A program made the translations under genes and the position numbers. Under the pieces are notes generated by a model. The model was given only the letters and a program-made list of their open reading frames with translations. It did not search any database and was not told where the DNA came from. From Methyloceanibacter caenitepidi (lineage in GTDB: Bacteria; Pseudomonadota; Alphaproteobacteria; Rhizobiales; Methyloligellaceae), in contig NZ_AP014648.1 of the NCBI RefSeq assembly GCF_000828475.1, positions 2,305,400 through 2,369,399 of the forward strand: DNA of 64,000 nt, given 5' to 3'. The first letter of the stretch is position 1. Each line of letters starts with the position of its first letter. Shown piece by piece: positions 42,317-51,500 of this stretch.

Positions 42317-44338
42317 CTACTCGAACTCGAGGATGACAGCGTCCACGTTGAGGCTGTCGCCCGGCTCGGCATGAATCTTGGATACGACGCCGTCCACCTC
42401 GGACTTGAGCACGTTCTCCATCTTCATCGCCTCGACGACGCAGAGCGTCTCGCCTGCGGACACTTCCTGTCCTTCCTTGACGGCCAAGGAGACGACGAGG
42501 CCCGGCATCGGACACAGAAGGAACTTGGACATGTCCGGCTTTTCCTTCACCGGCATCAGTGCGAGGTAGTTCGCCTCACGCTCGGTGAAGACGCGGACAG
42601 GCACTTCCACGCCCTGATAGGTCAGGTGCACGCCATTCAGGATCGAGCGGACTTGCACGGCGACGGGCTCCCCGTCCACCGTACCTTCGAAGACAGGCTC
42701 TCCGAACCACCAGCTCGAATTCAGTTGAATCGTTCGCACCGGCTCGCCGGATTCCTCTTCGCCCAGCGTGGCGCGCAGCGGATAGTCGCGGCCCTCAACT
42801 TTGACACGGACGAGGTCTCCGTCGCCCAACTCGACCTGACGGACATCGGAGAAACAGACCGGCTCGCCGTGCATCTGCTGCGTGATCATCCGGCGGCGGT
42901 TATTGGAAAGGTGATCGATGCTTGCCGAAACGGCAGCGAGCACATCGCGAATGCGTCCCTCGGGCACTGGCGGCGTGAACCCGTCCGGAAATTCCTCGGC
43001 GATGAATTTCGTCGAGATGTCGCCCGAGCGCCAACGCTCGTTCCGCATAAGCACAGCGAGGAACGGGATGTTGTGCCGGAAGCCATCGATCGCGAAGGCG
43101 TCCAGCGCTCGCCCCATCGCGTCGATCGCCTCGATGCGTGTCGGCGCGTAGGTGATGAGCTTCGCGATCATCGGGTCGTAATAGACCGAGATCTCACCGC
43201 CCTCTTCCACACCGGTGTCCAGCCGCGTTGTGATGCCGTCCTCGGTGCCGAGAGCCGGCGGCCGGAACCGGACCAGCCGCCCCGTGGACGGCAGGAAGTT
43301 CCGCACCGGATCTTCCGCATAGATACGGGACTCGATGGCGGACCCGGTGAGGGTCACATCTTTCTGCTTGAGGCCAAGCTTCTCACCGCTGGCGACCTTC
43401 AGCATCTGCTCGACGAGGTCGAGACCCGTTACGAACTCCGTAACCGGGTGCTCCACCTGGAGCCGCGTGTTCATCTCCAGGAAGTAGAAGTTCTTGTCCT
43501 TGTCGACGATGAACTCGACGGTGCCGGCGGAGTCGTAGTCCACGGCCTTCGCGAGCGCGACGGCTTCGGCGCCCATGGCCGCCCGCGTCTTCTCGTCGAG
43601 GAAGGGGCTGGGCGCCTCTTCGAGGACTTTCTGATTGCGGCGCTGAATGGAGCATTCGCGCTCGCCGAGATGAATGACATTGCCGTGCTTGTCGCCCAGC
43701 ACCTGAATTTCGATGTGGCGGGGCTCTTCGATGAACTTCTCGATGAAGACGCGATCGTCGCCAAAGCTCGACTTTGCTTCCGATTGGGACGACGCAAAGC
43801 CTTCGGCCACCTCGTCGCTGCTATAGGCAATGCGCATGCCCTTGCCGCCACCGCCGGCAGACGCCTTGATCATCACGGGATAGCCGATGTCGTCGGCGAT
43901 CTTGACGGCCTCCTCCGGCGTCTCGATCACGCCGAGATAGCCCGGAACGGTCGAGACCTTGGCGTCGGCTGCGAGCTTCTTGGACTCGATCTTGTCGCCC
44001 ATGGCCTCGATGGCTTTGGGGTTCGGTCCGACGAAAATGATCCCCGCCTTCTTGAGTGCCTTGGCGAAGGCGGCATTCTCCGACAGGAAGCCGTAGCCCG
44101 GGTGGATCGCGTCCGCTCCCGTGTCCTTGGCGGCCTGGATGATCTTGTCCATCACGAGGTAGGACTGCGCCGCGGCCGCGGGCCCGATGGCTACGGCCTC
44201 GTCGGCCATATACACGTGCAGCGCATCGCGGTCGGCCTCCGAGTAGACGGCTACGGTCTCAATCCCGAGCCGCTTCGCCGTGCGGATGACCCGGCAGGCA
44301 ATTTCCCCACGATTGGCGATGAGTAGCTTTTTGATCAT
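42317..44338 (-). CDS. pccA: Propionyl-CoA carboxylase alpha subunit (biotin carboxylase and carrier)
   Basis: Carboxylates its own biotin with ATP and bicarbonate for transfer to propionyl-CoA, giving methylmalonyl-CoA. The 673 residues contain a biotin carboxylase N-domain (MIKKLLIANRGEIACRVIRT), ATP-grasp with KASAGGGGKGMRIA and EMNTRLQVEHPVTE, a BT linker region, and a C-terminal biotinyl domain with EAMKMEN (biotin lysine 639). Length and linker identify it as the acyl-CoA type rather than AccC. The beta subunit lies 12 kb away on the same strand. Confidence 0.95.
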   Translation of the reverse strand: MIKKLLIANRGEIACRVIRTAKRLGIETVAVYSEADRDALHVYMADEAVAIGPAAAAQSYLVMDKIIQAAKDTGADAIHPGYGFLSENAAFAKALKKAGIIFVGPNPKAIEAMGDKIESKKLAADAKVSTVPGYLGVIETPEEAVKIADDIGYPVMIKASAGGGGKGMRIAYSSDEVAEGFASSQSEAKSSFGDDRVFIEKFIEEPRHIEIQVLGDKHGNVIHLGERECSIQRRNQKVLEEAPSPFLDEKTRAAMGAEAVALAKAVDYDSAGTVEFIVDKDKNFYFLEMNTRLQVEHPVTEFVTGLDLVEQMLKVASGEKLGLKQKDVTLTGSAIESRIYAEDPVRNFLPSTGRLVRFRPPALGTEDGITTRLDTGVEEGGEISVYYDPMIAKLITYAPTRIEAIDAMGRALDAFAIDGFRHNIPFLAVLMRNERWRSGDISTKFIAEEFPDGFTPPVPEGRIRDVLAAVSASIDHLSNNRRRMITQQMHGEPVCFSDVRQVELGDGDLVRVKVEGRDYPLRATLGEEESGEPVRTIQLNSSWWFGEPVFEGTVDGEPVAVQVRSILNGVHLTYQGVEVPVRVFTEREANYLALMPVKEKPDMSKFLLCPMPGLVVSLAVKEGQEVSAGETLCVVEAMKMENVLKSEVDGVVSKIHAEPGDSLNVDAVILEFE

Positions 44339-44485
44339 CGGTCCCCAGTCCCAGTTTTTGTCCAGGCTTTCTAGAGGGAAGCACGGGACGAGTAAACTAG
44401 CCAGCGAGCCTATTGTGCAGCCGCGTTGAAAGAGGCAAAACCCGGCGAATCCCGCCTCTTACAACTCTCAATGGCCAGAGCACTA

Positions 44486-44519
44486 TTCAGTTTGTTCAGT
44501 CTTGACTGAACATACTGAA
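44486..44519. promoter_or_regulatory. Nested palindromic operator upstream of the MarR-RND operon
   Basis: Perfect inner arms GTTCAGTC (44494-44501) and GACTGAAC (44504-44511) around TT are flanked by a second symmetric pair, TTCAGT (44486-44491) and ACTGAA (44514-44519). The motif TTCAGT thus occurs four times in two inverted pairs. A -35-like TTGACT (44502-44507) lies inside it. The site begins 18 bp before the MarR-type gene, as expected for autorepression; it also faces pccA. Confidence 0.7.
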
Positions 44520-44536
44520 CGGCATAGCTATCGGGT

Positions 44537-45043
44537 ATGACAAGCAAAGCTGAAAACGCGATCGCAGCGTTCGTCGAGCAGATGGGTTTGATCCTCCAGG
44601 CGGAGGGCATGCCTCGCATCGCCGGCCACATTATGGGCCTCATGATTATGCATGAAGGGCCGTTCAGCCTGAGCCAATTGGCTGAACGGCTGAAGGTAAG
44701 CCGAGCAAGCATCAGTACGAACACGCGGCTGCTGGAGGACTTGGAGGTTATTGTCCGGACCGCCAAACCCGGCGACCGGCAGGTCTACTTCACGCTGAGT
44801 CCGCGGCCTTATGCGCGCATGCTGCGCGGCATGGTTCGGCGGATGCGCCGCGCGCGAGACGTCGTTCAGGGCACTCAGGACGGACTGCCGGAGGGAATGA
44901 CGGACACCCACGAGCGGCTTCAGGAGCTCGATGATTTCTACGAGGTCCTTATCGACACGTTCGTGGACCTTATCGACACCTGGGACGCCGAGCGCAAAGG
45001 GTTGGCGAGGCAGACGAGGAACGGCGATAGGCCATCCGCCTAG
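44537..45043 (+). CDS. MarR/GbsR-type transcriptional regulator
   Basis: Winged-helix regulator of 168 residues. Elements are MPRIAGHIMGLMIMHEGPFS, a recognition segment LAERLKVSRASISTNTRLLE, a wing with TAKPGDRQVYFTLSP, and a C-terminal helical dimer region. It resembles the GbsR/MarR subgroup. It is first in an operon with an RND pump and directly follows the nested palindrome, so it is the likely ligand-responsive repressor of the pump. The start codon is about 6 bp after a weak -10-like TAGCTA, so the transcript may be leaderless. Confidence 0.88.
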   Translation: MTSKAENAIAAFVEQMGLILQAEGMPRIAGHIMGLMIMHEGPFSLSQLAERLKVSRASISTNTRLLEDLEVIVRTAKPGDRQVYFTLSPRPYARMLRGMVRRMRRARDVVQGTQDGLPEGMTDTHERLQELDDFYEVLIDTFVDLIDTWDAERKGLARQTRNGDRPSA

Positions 45044-45088
45044 CCAAGAGCTGCGGGCTGCAAGTTTAACGAGTGGGACGATCAATCC

Positions 45089-46234
45089 TTGAAAAAGTCA
45101 TATGTCATCGCTGCGGTTCTGGCGTGCGCCCTCACTGCCTGGGTGCTGGGCGGCTATTATCTGCGCATTTCCGGCAAGGAGATTGCGGAGACGGCTGAGA
45201 ACACCAAGACGCTACCCGCAATGAAGGTCTCGGTCCGCACCCAAGAGGCCGAGCCCGTGTCGCAGGTCGTCGTCGCCCAAGGGCAGACGGAACCGAACCG
45301 GACGGTGACCGTCCGTGCCGAAACCATGGGACAGGTGTCCGAGATTCTCGCCGAAGAGGGCAGCACGGTAGAGGCGGGAGACATCATCGTCCGCCTGGAG
45401 GCCAATGACCGTGAGGCCCGGATCGCCCGCGCGAAGGCACACGTGCGCGAGCAGGAAAGCGCTTTCAAGGCGGCAGAGGCACTCGGCAAGAAGGGGTATC
45501 AGTCCCAGCGGCAAGCTGACCAAGTCTTTTCGTCGCTGCAAACGGCCAAGCACGAGCTGCAAGAGGCGCTCATCGAGCTCGAGCGCATAGAGATCAAGGC
45601 GCCCTTCGAAGGAGCGGTTCTGTCGCGCCCCGTCGAGCTCGGCGCTTATGTCGATACGAACGGCGAAGTGGCAACCATCGTCGACAACGACCCGCTCGTC
45701 GTCAGCGTTCAGATTCCCCAGCAGAAGGTCGCCAATCTTAAGAAGGGTCAGAGCGCGTCCGTACACTTCGCAACCGGTCAGGAGCGTGACGGCAAAATCC
45801 GCTATATCGCCGCGCGGGCCGACGAAGGAACCCGCACGTTTCGGGTCGAGATCGAATTGCCCAACGCGGATGGCTCAATACCGTCTGGCATCAGCGCCGA
45901 AGCGACGATCCCCACGGGATCGGTGCTGGCGCAGTTTCTTTCGCCGGCCGATCTGTCTCTGAACGAGGCCGGAGCGCTCGGGGTCAAGACGGTCAACGAC
46001 AAGGACGAGGTCGAGTTCCACGAGGCACAGATCGTCATGTCCGATGCCAACGGCGCCTGGGTCACCGGCCTTCCCAAGACGGCACGCATCATCACGCTGG
46101 GCCACGGCTACGTGCAGGTCGGCGAGAAGGTCCAGGTTGCCGAAGAAGAGAACAGCGACGGCGGCGCCGATATGCCGGAGGCATCCGCGCAGCTGGCAAC
46201 TGGAAGCGTGACCGAGCCGACGGCAGCACAATGA
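45089..46234 (+). CDS. RND efflux periplasmic adaptor (membrane fusion protein)
   Basis: Adaptor of 381 residues linking pump and outer-membrane channel. One N-terminal hydrophobic anchor (residues about 5-27) precedes a lipoyl-like half (VRAETMGQVSEILAEEGSTV), an alpha hairpin coil (about 105-160), the second lipoyl half (IEIKAPFEGAVLSRPVELGA) and beta-barrel domains. The start is a TTG at 45089; no better codon lies nearby. The 3' end overlaps the pump gene by 4 bp (ATGA), indicating coupling. No outer-membrane channel gene is present, so a shared TolC would be needed. Confidence 0.9.
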   Translation: MKKSYVIAAVLACALTAWVLGGYYLRISGKEIAETAENTKTLPAMKVSVRTQEAEPVSQVVVAQGQTEPNRTVTVRAETMGQVSEILAEEGSTVEAGDIIVRLEANDREARIARAKAHVREQESAFKAAEALGKKGYQSQRQADQVFSSLQTAKHELQEALIELERIEIKAPFEGAVLSRPVELGAYVDTNGEVATIVDNDPLVVSVQIPQQKVANLKKGQSASVHFATGQERDGKIRYIAARADEGTRTFRVEIELPNADGSIPSGISAEATIPTGSVLAQFLSPADLSLNEAGALGVKTVNDKDEVEFHEAQIVMSDANGAWVTGLPKTARIITLGHGYVQVGEKVQVAEEENSDGGADMPEASAQLATGSVTEPTAAQ

Positions 46235-49200
46235 ACGCGATCATAGACGCCGCCTTCGAGCGTACGCGAACGGTAGTGCTCGCTTTCGTCATGATCGTCG
46301 TCATGGGCGCCATCGCCTACTCGACGATCCCGAAAGAAGCCGATCCGGACATTCAGATCCCCATCATCTACGTCTCGATGACCTATGAGGGTATCTCGCC
46401 TGAGGATTCCGAGCGGCTTCTCGTGCGTCCCATGGAGAAGGAGCTCCAGTCCATCGAGGGCATCAAGGAGATGCGTTCGATGGCCGGCGAAGGCTATGGC
46501 TCCGTTACGCTCGAATTCTACGCCGGCTTCGATTCTAACAAGGCCCTGGCGGACGTGCGCGAGAAGGTCGACATCGCGCGGGCGGAATTGCCCGTTGAGA
46601 CCGACGAACCCCGCGTCAACGAGGTCAACATCGCCCTCTTCCCCGTGATCACGGTCGGGCTGTCGGGGAATGTGCCGGAACGCACGCTCGTGCGCATCGC
46701 CCGCGACCTCCGAGACAAGATCGAAGGATTGAGCGGCGTGCTCGACGTCGACATCGGCGGTGACCGGGAGGAGGTGCTCGAAGTCGTTGTCGATCCGATG
46801 ATGCTCGAAACCTACAACATCTCCTTCGCCGACATTTCGAACACCGTCGCGCGCAACAACCGGCTGGTGGCGGCAGGCGCGCTCGAGTCCGTCGCAGGGC
46901 GCACACTCCTCAAGGTACCCGGCGTTCTTGAAGACCTCCGGGATATCCTGGACCTGCCAGTGAAGGTCTCGGGCGACACCGTCGTCAAGTTCAGCGACGT
47001 CGCCTCAGTGCGGCGTACCTTCAAGGACCCGCAAGGCTTTGCGCGCGTCGGCGGCAATCCGGCCCTGGCGCTGGAGGTCAAGAAGCGCGTCGGCGCCAAT
47101 ATTGTCGAGACCATCGAAGACGTCCGCCGCATCGTTTCGGAGGAGAAGGCCAACTGGCCGCCCGGCGTCGAAGTCAGCTACATGCAGGATAAGTCGAAGC
47201 AGATTCGCGACATCCTGAGCGACCTCCAGAACAACGTACTGGCCGCGATCGCGCTCGTGATGATCGTGATCGTCGCCGCGATCGGCGTCCGGCCGGCCAT
47301 CCTCGTCGGCCTCGCCATTCCGGGATCGTTTCTGGCCGGCATCCTCGCCATCTCGTGGATCGGGCTGACGCTGAACATCGTCGTTCTGTTCAGCCTGATC
47401 TTGGTGGTCGGGATGCTCGTGGACGGCGCCATCGTCACGACGGAACTGGCCGACCGCAAGATGCTCGAGGGCCAGCCGCCCAAACAGGCCTACGCGGAAG
47501 CTGCAAAGCGCATGGCCTGGCCGATCACGGCCTCGACCGCCACGACGCTGGCCGTCTTCCTTCCTTTGCTTTTCTGGCCGGGCATCGTCGGCGAATTCAT
47601 GAAGTTCCTGCCGATCACCGTCCTTGTCACGCTCGCCGCCTCGTTGGCCATGGCGCTCGTCTTCATTCCCGTTCTGGGCGGCCTCATCGGATCGGCCGAC
47701 AAGAGCAACACACACCTGCTCGAAGCCATCCGTGCAGCCGAAGACGGCGATCTCAACAAGATCGGCGGTATGGCCGGCGGCTACCTGCGGATGCTGCGGG
47801 GACTGCTGGCGCATCCGGCCAAGGTCCTTGGCCTCGCGGTGGTGCTCCTCATCGGGACCTATGTCGCATTCGGCGTGCTAGGACGCGGCGTAGAGTTCTT
47901 CCCGGATGTCGATCAGGACATCGGTCAAGTCCAGGTCCGCGCACGCGGCGACCTGTCGGTCACGGAAATGGACGCCATCGTTCGCAAGGTCGAGGGTCGC
48001 CTGCTGACGATGCCTTATTTCGACGCCGTGTATGCGCGAACGATCGGCTCGGGCGCGGGACCCTCGCAAAACGAAATGGCCGAAGACGTCATCGGCGTCG
48101 TCCAGTTCGAAATGAAGAATTGGCGGACGCGCCCACCGGCGTCCCAGGTACTCCAGGAGGTCCGTAAGCGGACGGCCGACATTCCGGGCGTCATTCTGGA
48201 AGTACGCAAGCAGGAGGCGGGCCCCTCCGCCGGCAAGCCACTCGAACTCCTGGTCACATCGCGCGATCCGAAAAAGATGACCGGCGTCGTCGAACAAGTG
48301 CTCGCCGAGATGGACAAGATCGGGGGCTTCGTCGATGTCGAGGACAGCCGTCCCCTCCCCGGCATCGAGTGGCGCGTCAAAGTTGACCGCGAACGGGCGG
48401 CCCGCCAGGGCGCCGACGTCACCCTTGTCGGACAAGTCGTGAGCATGGTCACGAACGGCTTGTACGTGGCCGAGTACCGTCCGGACGATGCCGACGAGGA
48501 AGTTGAAATTCGTCTGCGCGTGCCGTTCGACAAACGCAATCTCGAACAGCTGAACCGCCTGCGCCTGACGACGGAGAAGGGCCAGGTCCCGATCGGCAAT
48601 TTCGTTCAATTCGTGCCCGCACAGAAGACGGGTTTTCTGAAGCGCACCGAGGCCCGGCGGATTCTCGAAATCAAGGCCGACGTTGCCGACGGGCTCCTCG
48701 TCGACGAGCAGGTGCGCAAGCTCAAGACCGCGATCGCAGCGATGGACCTCGACCCGGCCGTGAGCATCCGCTTCAAAGGACAGGACGAGGACCAGCAAGA
48801 GGCGGCCAACTTCCTCATAGCGGCCTTCTTCGTCGCCATCTTCATGATGGTCGCGATCCTGGTGACCCAGTTCAACAGTTTCTATCAGACGTTGCTGGTG
48901 CTGAGCGCCATCGTGTTCTCAACGGCCGGCGTGATGATTGGGCTGCTCGCAACCAATCAGCCGTTCGGCATCGTGATGTGCGGCATCGGTATCATCGCGC
49001 TCGCCGGCATCGTCGTGAACAACAACATCGTGCTGATCGATACGTATAACGACTTGCGGTCTCACGGCATGCCGGCGCAAGAGGCGATCCTGCGCACCGC
49101 CGCTCAACGTGTTCGCCCTGTGCTGCTGACATCGATCACGACCGTCTTGGGGCTCGTGCCCATGGTGTTCGCGATCAGCATCGACATCATCGGTCAGGAC

Positions 49201-49407
49201 GTCTCTATCGGCGCGCCCTCGACGCAATGGTGGACGCAGCTCTCGAGCGCCATCGCCGGCGGTTTGACCTTCGCGACGATTCTGACGCTCTTGCTGACGC
49301 CCTGCCTGCTCATGTTGGGGGACAACGTCACGGAGTGGTGGCGCCGCCGCGCAGCAAGACGCGCAGACCGCCTTAGCGATGCAAGCCCGCAGCAGGCCGC
49401 CGAGTAA
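46231..49407 (+). CDS. RND efflux pump, inner-membrane permease
   Basis: Proton-driven exporter of 1058 residues, with two repeats of six helices and two large periplasmic loops. First helix FAFERTRTVVLAFVMIVVMG-like segment, TM4 with FSLILVVGMLVDGAIVTTEL, and TM10 with GIIALAGIVVNNNIVLIDTY are seen. In TM4 the usual pair of aspartates of AcrB-type pumps (DD) is DG, as in several non-AcrB subfamilies. The drug or lipid substrate is unknown. It is last in the MarR-MFP-RND operon. Confidence 0.93.
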   Translation: MNAIIDAAFERTRTVVLAFVMIVVMGAIAYSTIPKEADPDIQIPIIYVSMTYEGISPEDSERLLVRPMEKELQSIEGIKEMRSMAGEGYGSVTLEFYAGFDSNKALADVREKVDIARAELPVETDEPRVNEVNIALFPVITVGLSGNVPERTLVRIARDLRDKIEGLSGVLDVDIGGDREEVLEVVVDPMMLETYNISFADISNTVARNNRLVAAGALESVAGRTLLKVPGVLEDLRDILDLPVKVSGDTVVKFSDVASVRRTFKDPQGFARVGGNPALALEVKKRVGANIVETIEDVRRIVSEEKANWPPGVEVSYMQDKSKQIRDILSDLQNNVLAAIALVMIVIVAAIGVRPAILVGLAIPGSFLAGILAISWIGLTLNIVVLFSLILVVGMLVDGAIVTTELADRKMLEGQPPKQAYAEAAKRMAWPITASTATTLAVFLPLLFWPGIVGEFMKFLPITVLVTLAASLAMALVFIPVLGGLIGSADKSNTHLLEAIRAAEDGDLNKIGGMAGGYLRMLRGLLAHPAKVLGLAVVLLIGTYVAFGVLGRGVEFFPDVDQDIGQVQVRARGDLSVTEMDAIVRKVEGRLLTMPYFDAVYARTIGSGAGPSQNEMAEDVIGVVQFEMKNWRTRPPASQVLQEVRKRTADIPGVILEVRKQEAGPSAGKPLELLVTSRDPKKMTGVVEQVLAEMDKIGGFVDVEDSRPLPGIEWRVKVDRERAARQGADVTLVGQVVSMVTNGLYVAEYRPDDADEEVEIRLRVPFDKRNLEQLNRLRLTTEKGQVPIGNFVQFVPAQKTGFLKRTEARRILEIKADVADGLLVDEQVRKLKTAIAAMDLDPAVSIRFKGQDEDQQEAANFLIAAFFVAIFMMVAILVTQFNSFYQTLLVLSAIVFSTAGVMIGLLATNQPFGIVMCGIGIIALAGIVVNNNIVLIDTYNDLRSHGMPAQEAILRTAAQRVRPVLLTSITTVLGLVPMVFAISIDIIGQDVSIGAPSTQWWTQLSSAIAGGLTFATILTLLLTPCLLMLGDNVTEWWRRRAARRADRLSDASPQQAAE

Positions 49408-49498
49408 CGGCGCGCAACGCCGCACTTTTGGAACTTGCCTCAATGTGTCGACTGGAGAAGCGGCATGAGCCGCCACTTGAAGCGGCGGCCTATGGCAC

Positions 49499-50209
49499 CT
49501 AACCGAATGCGGTCGGCTCGGCCTCTTTCGGCATGGCCTCTGCCCGGGACGGGCTCGTGTTCAGAATCGCCGCCAATTCGTCGAGCGAAACCAGGATGTC
49601 GTTGAGCGCCTCGACGACCTCCTCGGATGGAGCCGAAGCGGCCGTCTCGTCGGCAAACGAGTAGTCTTCGAGGAGCACCAGCGCCCGCTCGAGGTGCCCG
49701 ATCAGGCCCTCGTTCTTCTTGATCTGCCCCTGGATGGCAACCTCGTGCCAATCGAGCACCCGCGCCACCAGATCGCCCTCGCCGTCCTCCTTCCGCTTGG
49801 CCCGCGCGCGCAGCCGGGCGAGCCGTTCGCCGGCGCGCTGCTGGTGGGCAACGCTCGCCTTGCGGGCGGCGATGTCGTCCTTGATCGCTTGTTCGATCAG
49901 GGCGCCGACATCCAATGTGGCCAGGTCCTGCTCGGCGTGAATGATGAGCCCGAGCTTCTCGGCGATGATTTCGATAGCCCCGCCGTCGCGATTGTCAGGC
50001 TGCGCGAGTTCCACCTCGCCCGTCTTGTCGTAATGGGCCCGGCGGTCTTCGTCTGACAGCACGGAATAGGCCACGACTAGCTGGTTGAAGGCTTCGACCG
50101 AGCCGCCGACGTCCGGGTGTGCCGTCTTGGCTTTCTTTCGGTAGGCCTTGTGGATGTCCTTGCGCGGCGCGGTCCGCTTGATACCCAAGATTTTATACAG
50201 ATCGATCAC
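49499..50209 (-). CDS. J-domain protein (DnaJ-like co-chaperone)
   Basis: A protein of 236 residues. The N-terminal J domain (VIDLYKILGIKRTAPRKDIH, then AYRKKAKTAHPDVGG with HPD, and YDKTGE) covers about 1-65. The remainder is helical and charged (RLARLRARAKRKEDGEGD) with an ILVSLDELAAIL segment. No zinc-finger or C-terminal DnaJ domains, so it is a class C J protein. Start GTG 50209 has GGGGGA five bases ahead; the open frame upstream is not J-like. Convergent with the RND pump. Confidence 0.85.
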   Translation of the reverse strand: MIDLYKILGIKRTAPRKDIHKAYRKKAKTAHPDVGGSVEAFNQLVVAYSVLSDEDRRAHYDKTGEVELAQPDNRDGGAIEIIAEKLGLIIHAEQDLATLDVGALIEQAIKDDIAARKASVAHQQRAGERLARLRARAKRKEDGEGDLVARVLDWHEVAIQGQIKKNEGLIGHLERALVLLEDYSFADETAASAPSEEVVEALNDILVSLDELAAILNTSPSRAEAMPKEAEPTAFG

Positions 50210-50581
50210 CGTAAATCCCCCGGCGCCCCAGGAAAACTCCCAGGAAAAACCCAGTTCGCTCCGGCCCCCCAGAACGAACGCATCTCTAAAACGCAGCACT
50301 GAAACCTTAACGTCTCATGACGATGGTTTGTGTCTTGCTCATGGCACCCAACATAATGGGTGAGTCACGGTGGCACGAAAAGTGCCCATTTCTGGCGCTA
50401 GACCACAATCATAACGGCGTTGGGCCCGGCTGGTTCCAGTTTGGCAGCGCTTGAGCAAAAGTTGGTAAGGCACTATGCCAATGGTCACTTATGCCCAAGG
50501 GCCAAGAACGCATAACATCAAGGTCTAACATCCGGTGCCCGCAACCGGGTTCCACGAGATCAAACTAGGGAAGAAACACAC
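50210..50581. other. Divergent spacer, no gene seen
   Basis: A 372-bp region of comparatively low GC between the J-domain gene and a small secreted protein gene. It must hold both promoters. Only short imperfect hairpins are seen, such as GGCAC-GAAAA-GTGCC near 50372-50386. No coding frame or recognised operator. Confidence 0.45.
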
Positions 50582-51124
50582 ATGCTACGAGCACTTATCC
50601 TTGCCGCCTTTGCCCTATCCGTGGGTCAGACGGGCCTGACCACCGCGTCCCTTGCAGCCGAGACCGGAGGACAGGCCAAGATGATTCTCGACCCGGCGGT
50701 CCATGGCCTGACGCGTCTGGAACCGCTGCAGCTTGGTGTCGATGGCGACTCCAGCAAGATGACCCCGACCGAATACACGCTGAAGTCCGGTCAGGGCTAT
50801 CGCTGGAAGATCAAGGCCTCGGACCTGAACGAGTACGCACTGGTCATGCCCGAGTTCGTCCGGAACATCTGGATCCGGAAGATCGAAGTCGGCGAGCCCG
50901 AAGTAGAGATAAAGGCCGTGACCTTCGACGAGCTCGAATTCGAAGATGGCGGTGAGGTGGAACTGTTCTTCGTCGCAGTCCGTCCCGGCACCTACAATTT
51001 CGGGCCGCGCGGCCTGATGGAACGCGGCATGGTCGGCACGATCACCGTTGAAGGGCCAGACAAGCTCGATATCGCGCCCATACGGCGCGGCAAAGCGGCT
51101 GGGTACGACGACGACAACGAATAG
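50582..51124 (+). CDS. Secreted cupredoxin-like protein lacking copper ligands
   Basis: A protein of 180 residues with a signal peptide ending near SLAAE. The mature part resembles a cupredoxin beta barrel: YTLKSGQGYRWKI (strand pair), VRPGTYNF, and the end RGLMERGMVGTITVEG, which parallels the GHREAGMVGTLTV end of cupredoxins. The ligand Cys is absent and the two His are not in the usual places, so copper binding is unlikely. It ends with an acidic DDDNE tail. It is followed by an intrinsic terminator. Family unnamed; role unknown. Confidence 0.65.
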   Translation: MLRALILAAFALSVGQTGLTTASLAAETGGQAKMILDPAVHGLTRLEPLQLGVDGDSSKMTPTEYTLKSGQGYRWKIKASDLNEYALVMPEFVRNIWIRKIEVGEPEVEIKAVTFDELEFEDGGEVELFFVAVRPGTYNFGPRGLMERGMVGTITVEGPDKLDIAPIRRGKAAGYDDDNE

Positions 51125-51158
51125 TCGGCGCTAGCCCAACGCTCGATCGGACGTGACG

Positions 51159-51191
51159 ATGCCCGCCCAAGCAAAGAGGGCGGGCATTTTT
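51159..51191 (+). terminator. Intrinsic terminator of the cupredoxin-like gene
   Basis: Arms ATGCCCGCCC (51159-51168) and GGGCGGGCAT (51178-51187) are perfectly complementary with a 9-nt loop and are followed by a run of five T residues (51187-51191). It lies 34 bp after the stop. Confidence 0.9.
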
Positions 51192-51227
51192 CATTGTCTC
51201 TTGGATCGACAGGCCCTCAGCGTGCGG

Positions 51228-51500
51228 TTACTCGAACGAATGGCCCCAACGCTGGGTCGCACGGGTCTTGGTGACCTCGCCGGAATTGATCAAAGCGACC
51301 ACGCAGCTCCGCGATAGGCTTTTCCCGGCCTTGTCCATGCAAAAGCGCAAGCCCGGATCGTCGATGGCATGCGCGGAACAGAAACGCTTGTAGTCGTTTC
51401 GGCAGGCGCCCTGGACCGTGCTTGAATAGGCCATGGCCGATGAAGCGAACGCGGCAAGCGTTGCGCCAAACACAAGTGTAGGGAGAAGTCTCCCAGACAT
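51228..51500 (-). CDS. Small secreted protein with Golgi-type Cys-rich repeat
   Basis: A protein of 90 residues. A signal peptide (MSGRLLPTLVFGATLAAFAS, ends SAMA) precedes a mature domain with four cysteines: ACRNDYKRFC, then LRFCMDKAGKSLSRSCVVAL. The spacing C-x6-C ... C-x10-C with the hydrophobic L..C end follows the GLG1-type Cys-rich repeat, present in many small proteins of Hyphomicrobiales. Function unknown. AAGGAG lies 8 bp before ATG 51500. It converges with the cupredoxin-like gene. Confidence 0.72.
   Translation of the reverse strand: MSGRLLPTLVFGATLAAFASSAMAYSSTVQGACRNDYKRFCSAHAIDDPGLRFCMDKAGKSLSRSCVVALINSGEVTKTRATQRWGHSFE

Noticed and set aside
42371-44326. 651-residue open frame opposite pccA
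   Set aside because: Antisense shadow; composition is Arg/His/Leu-rich without any family signal.
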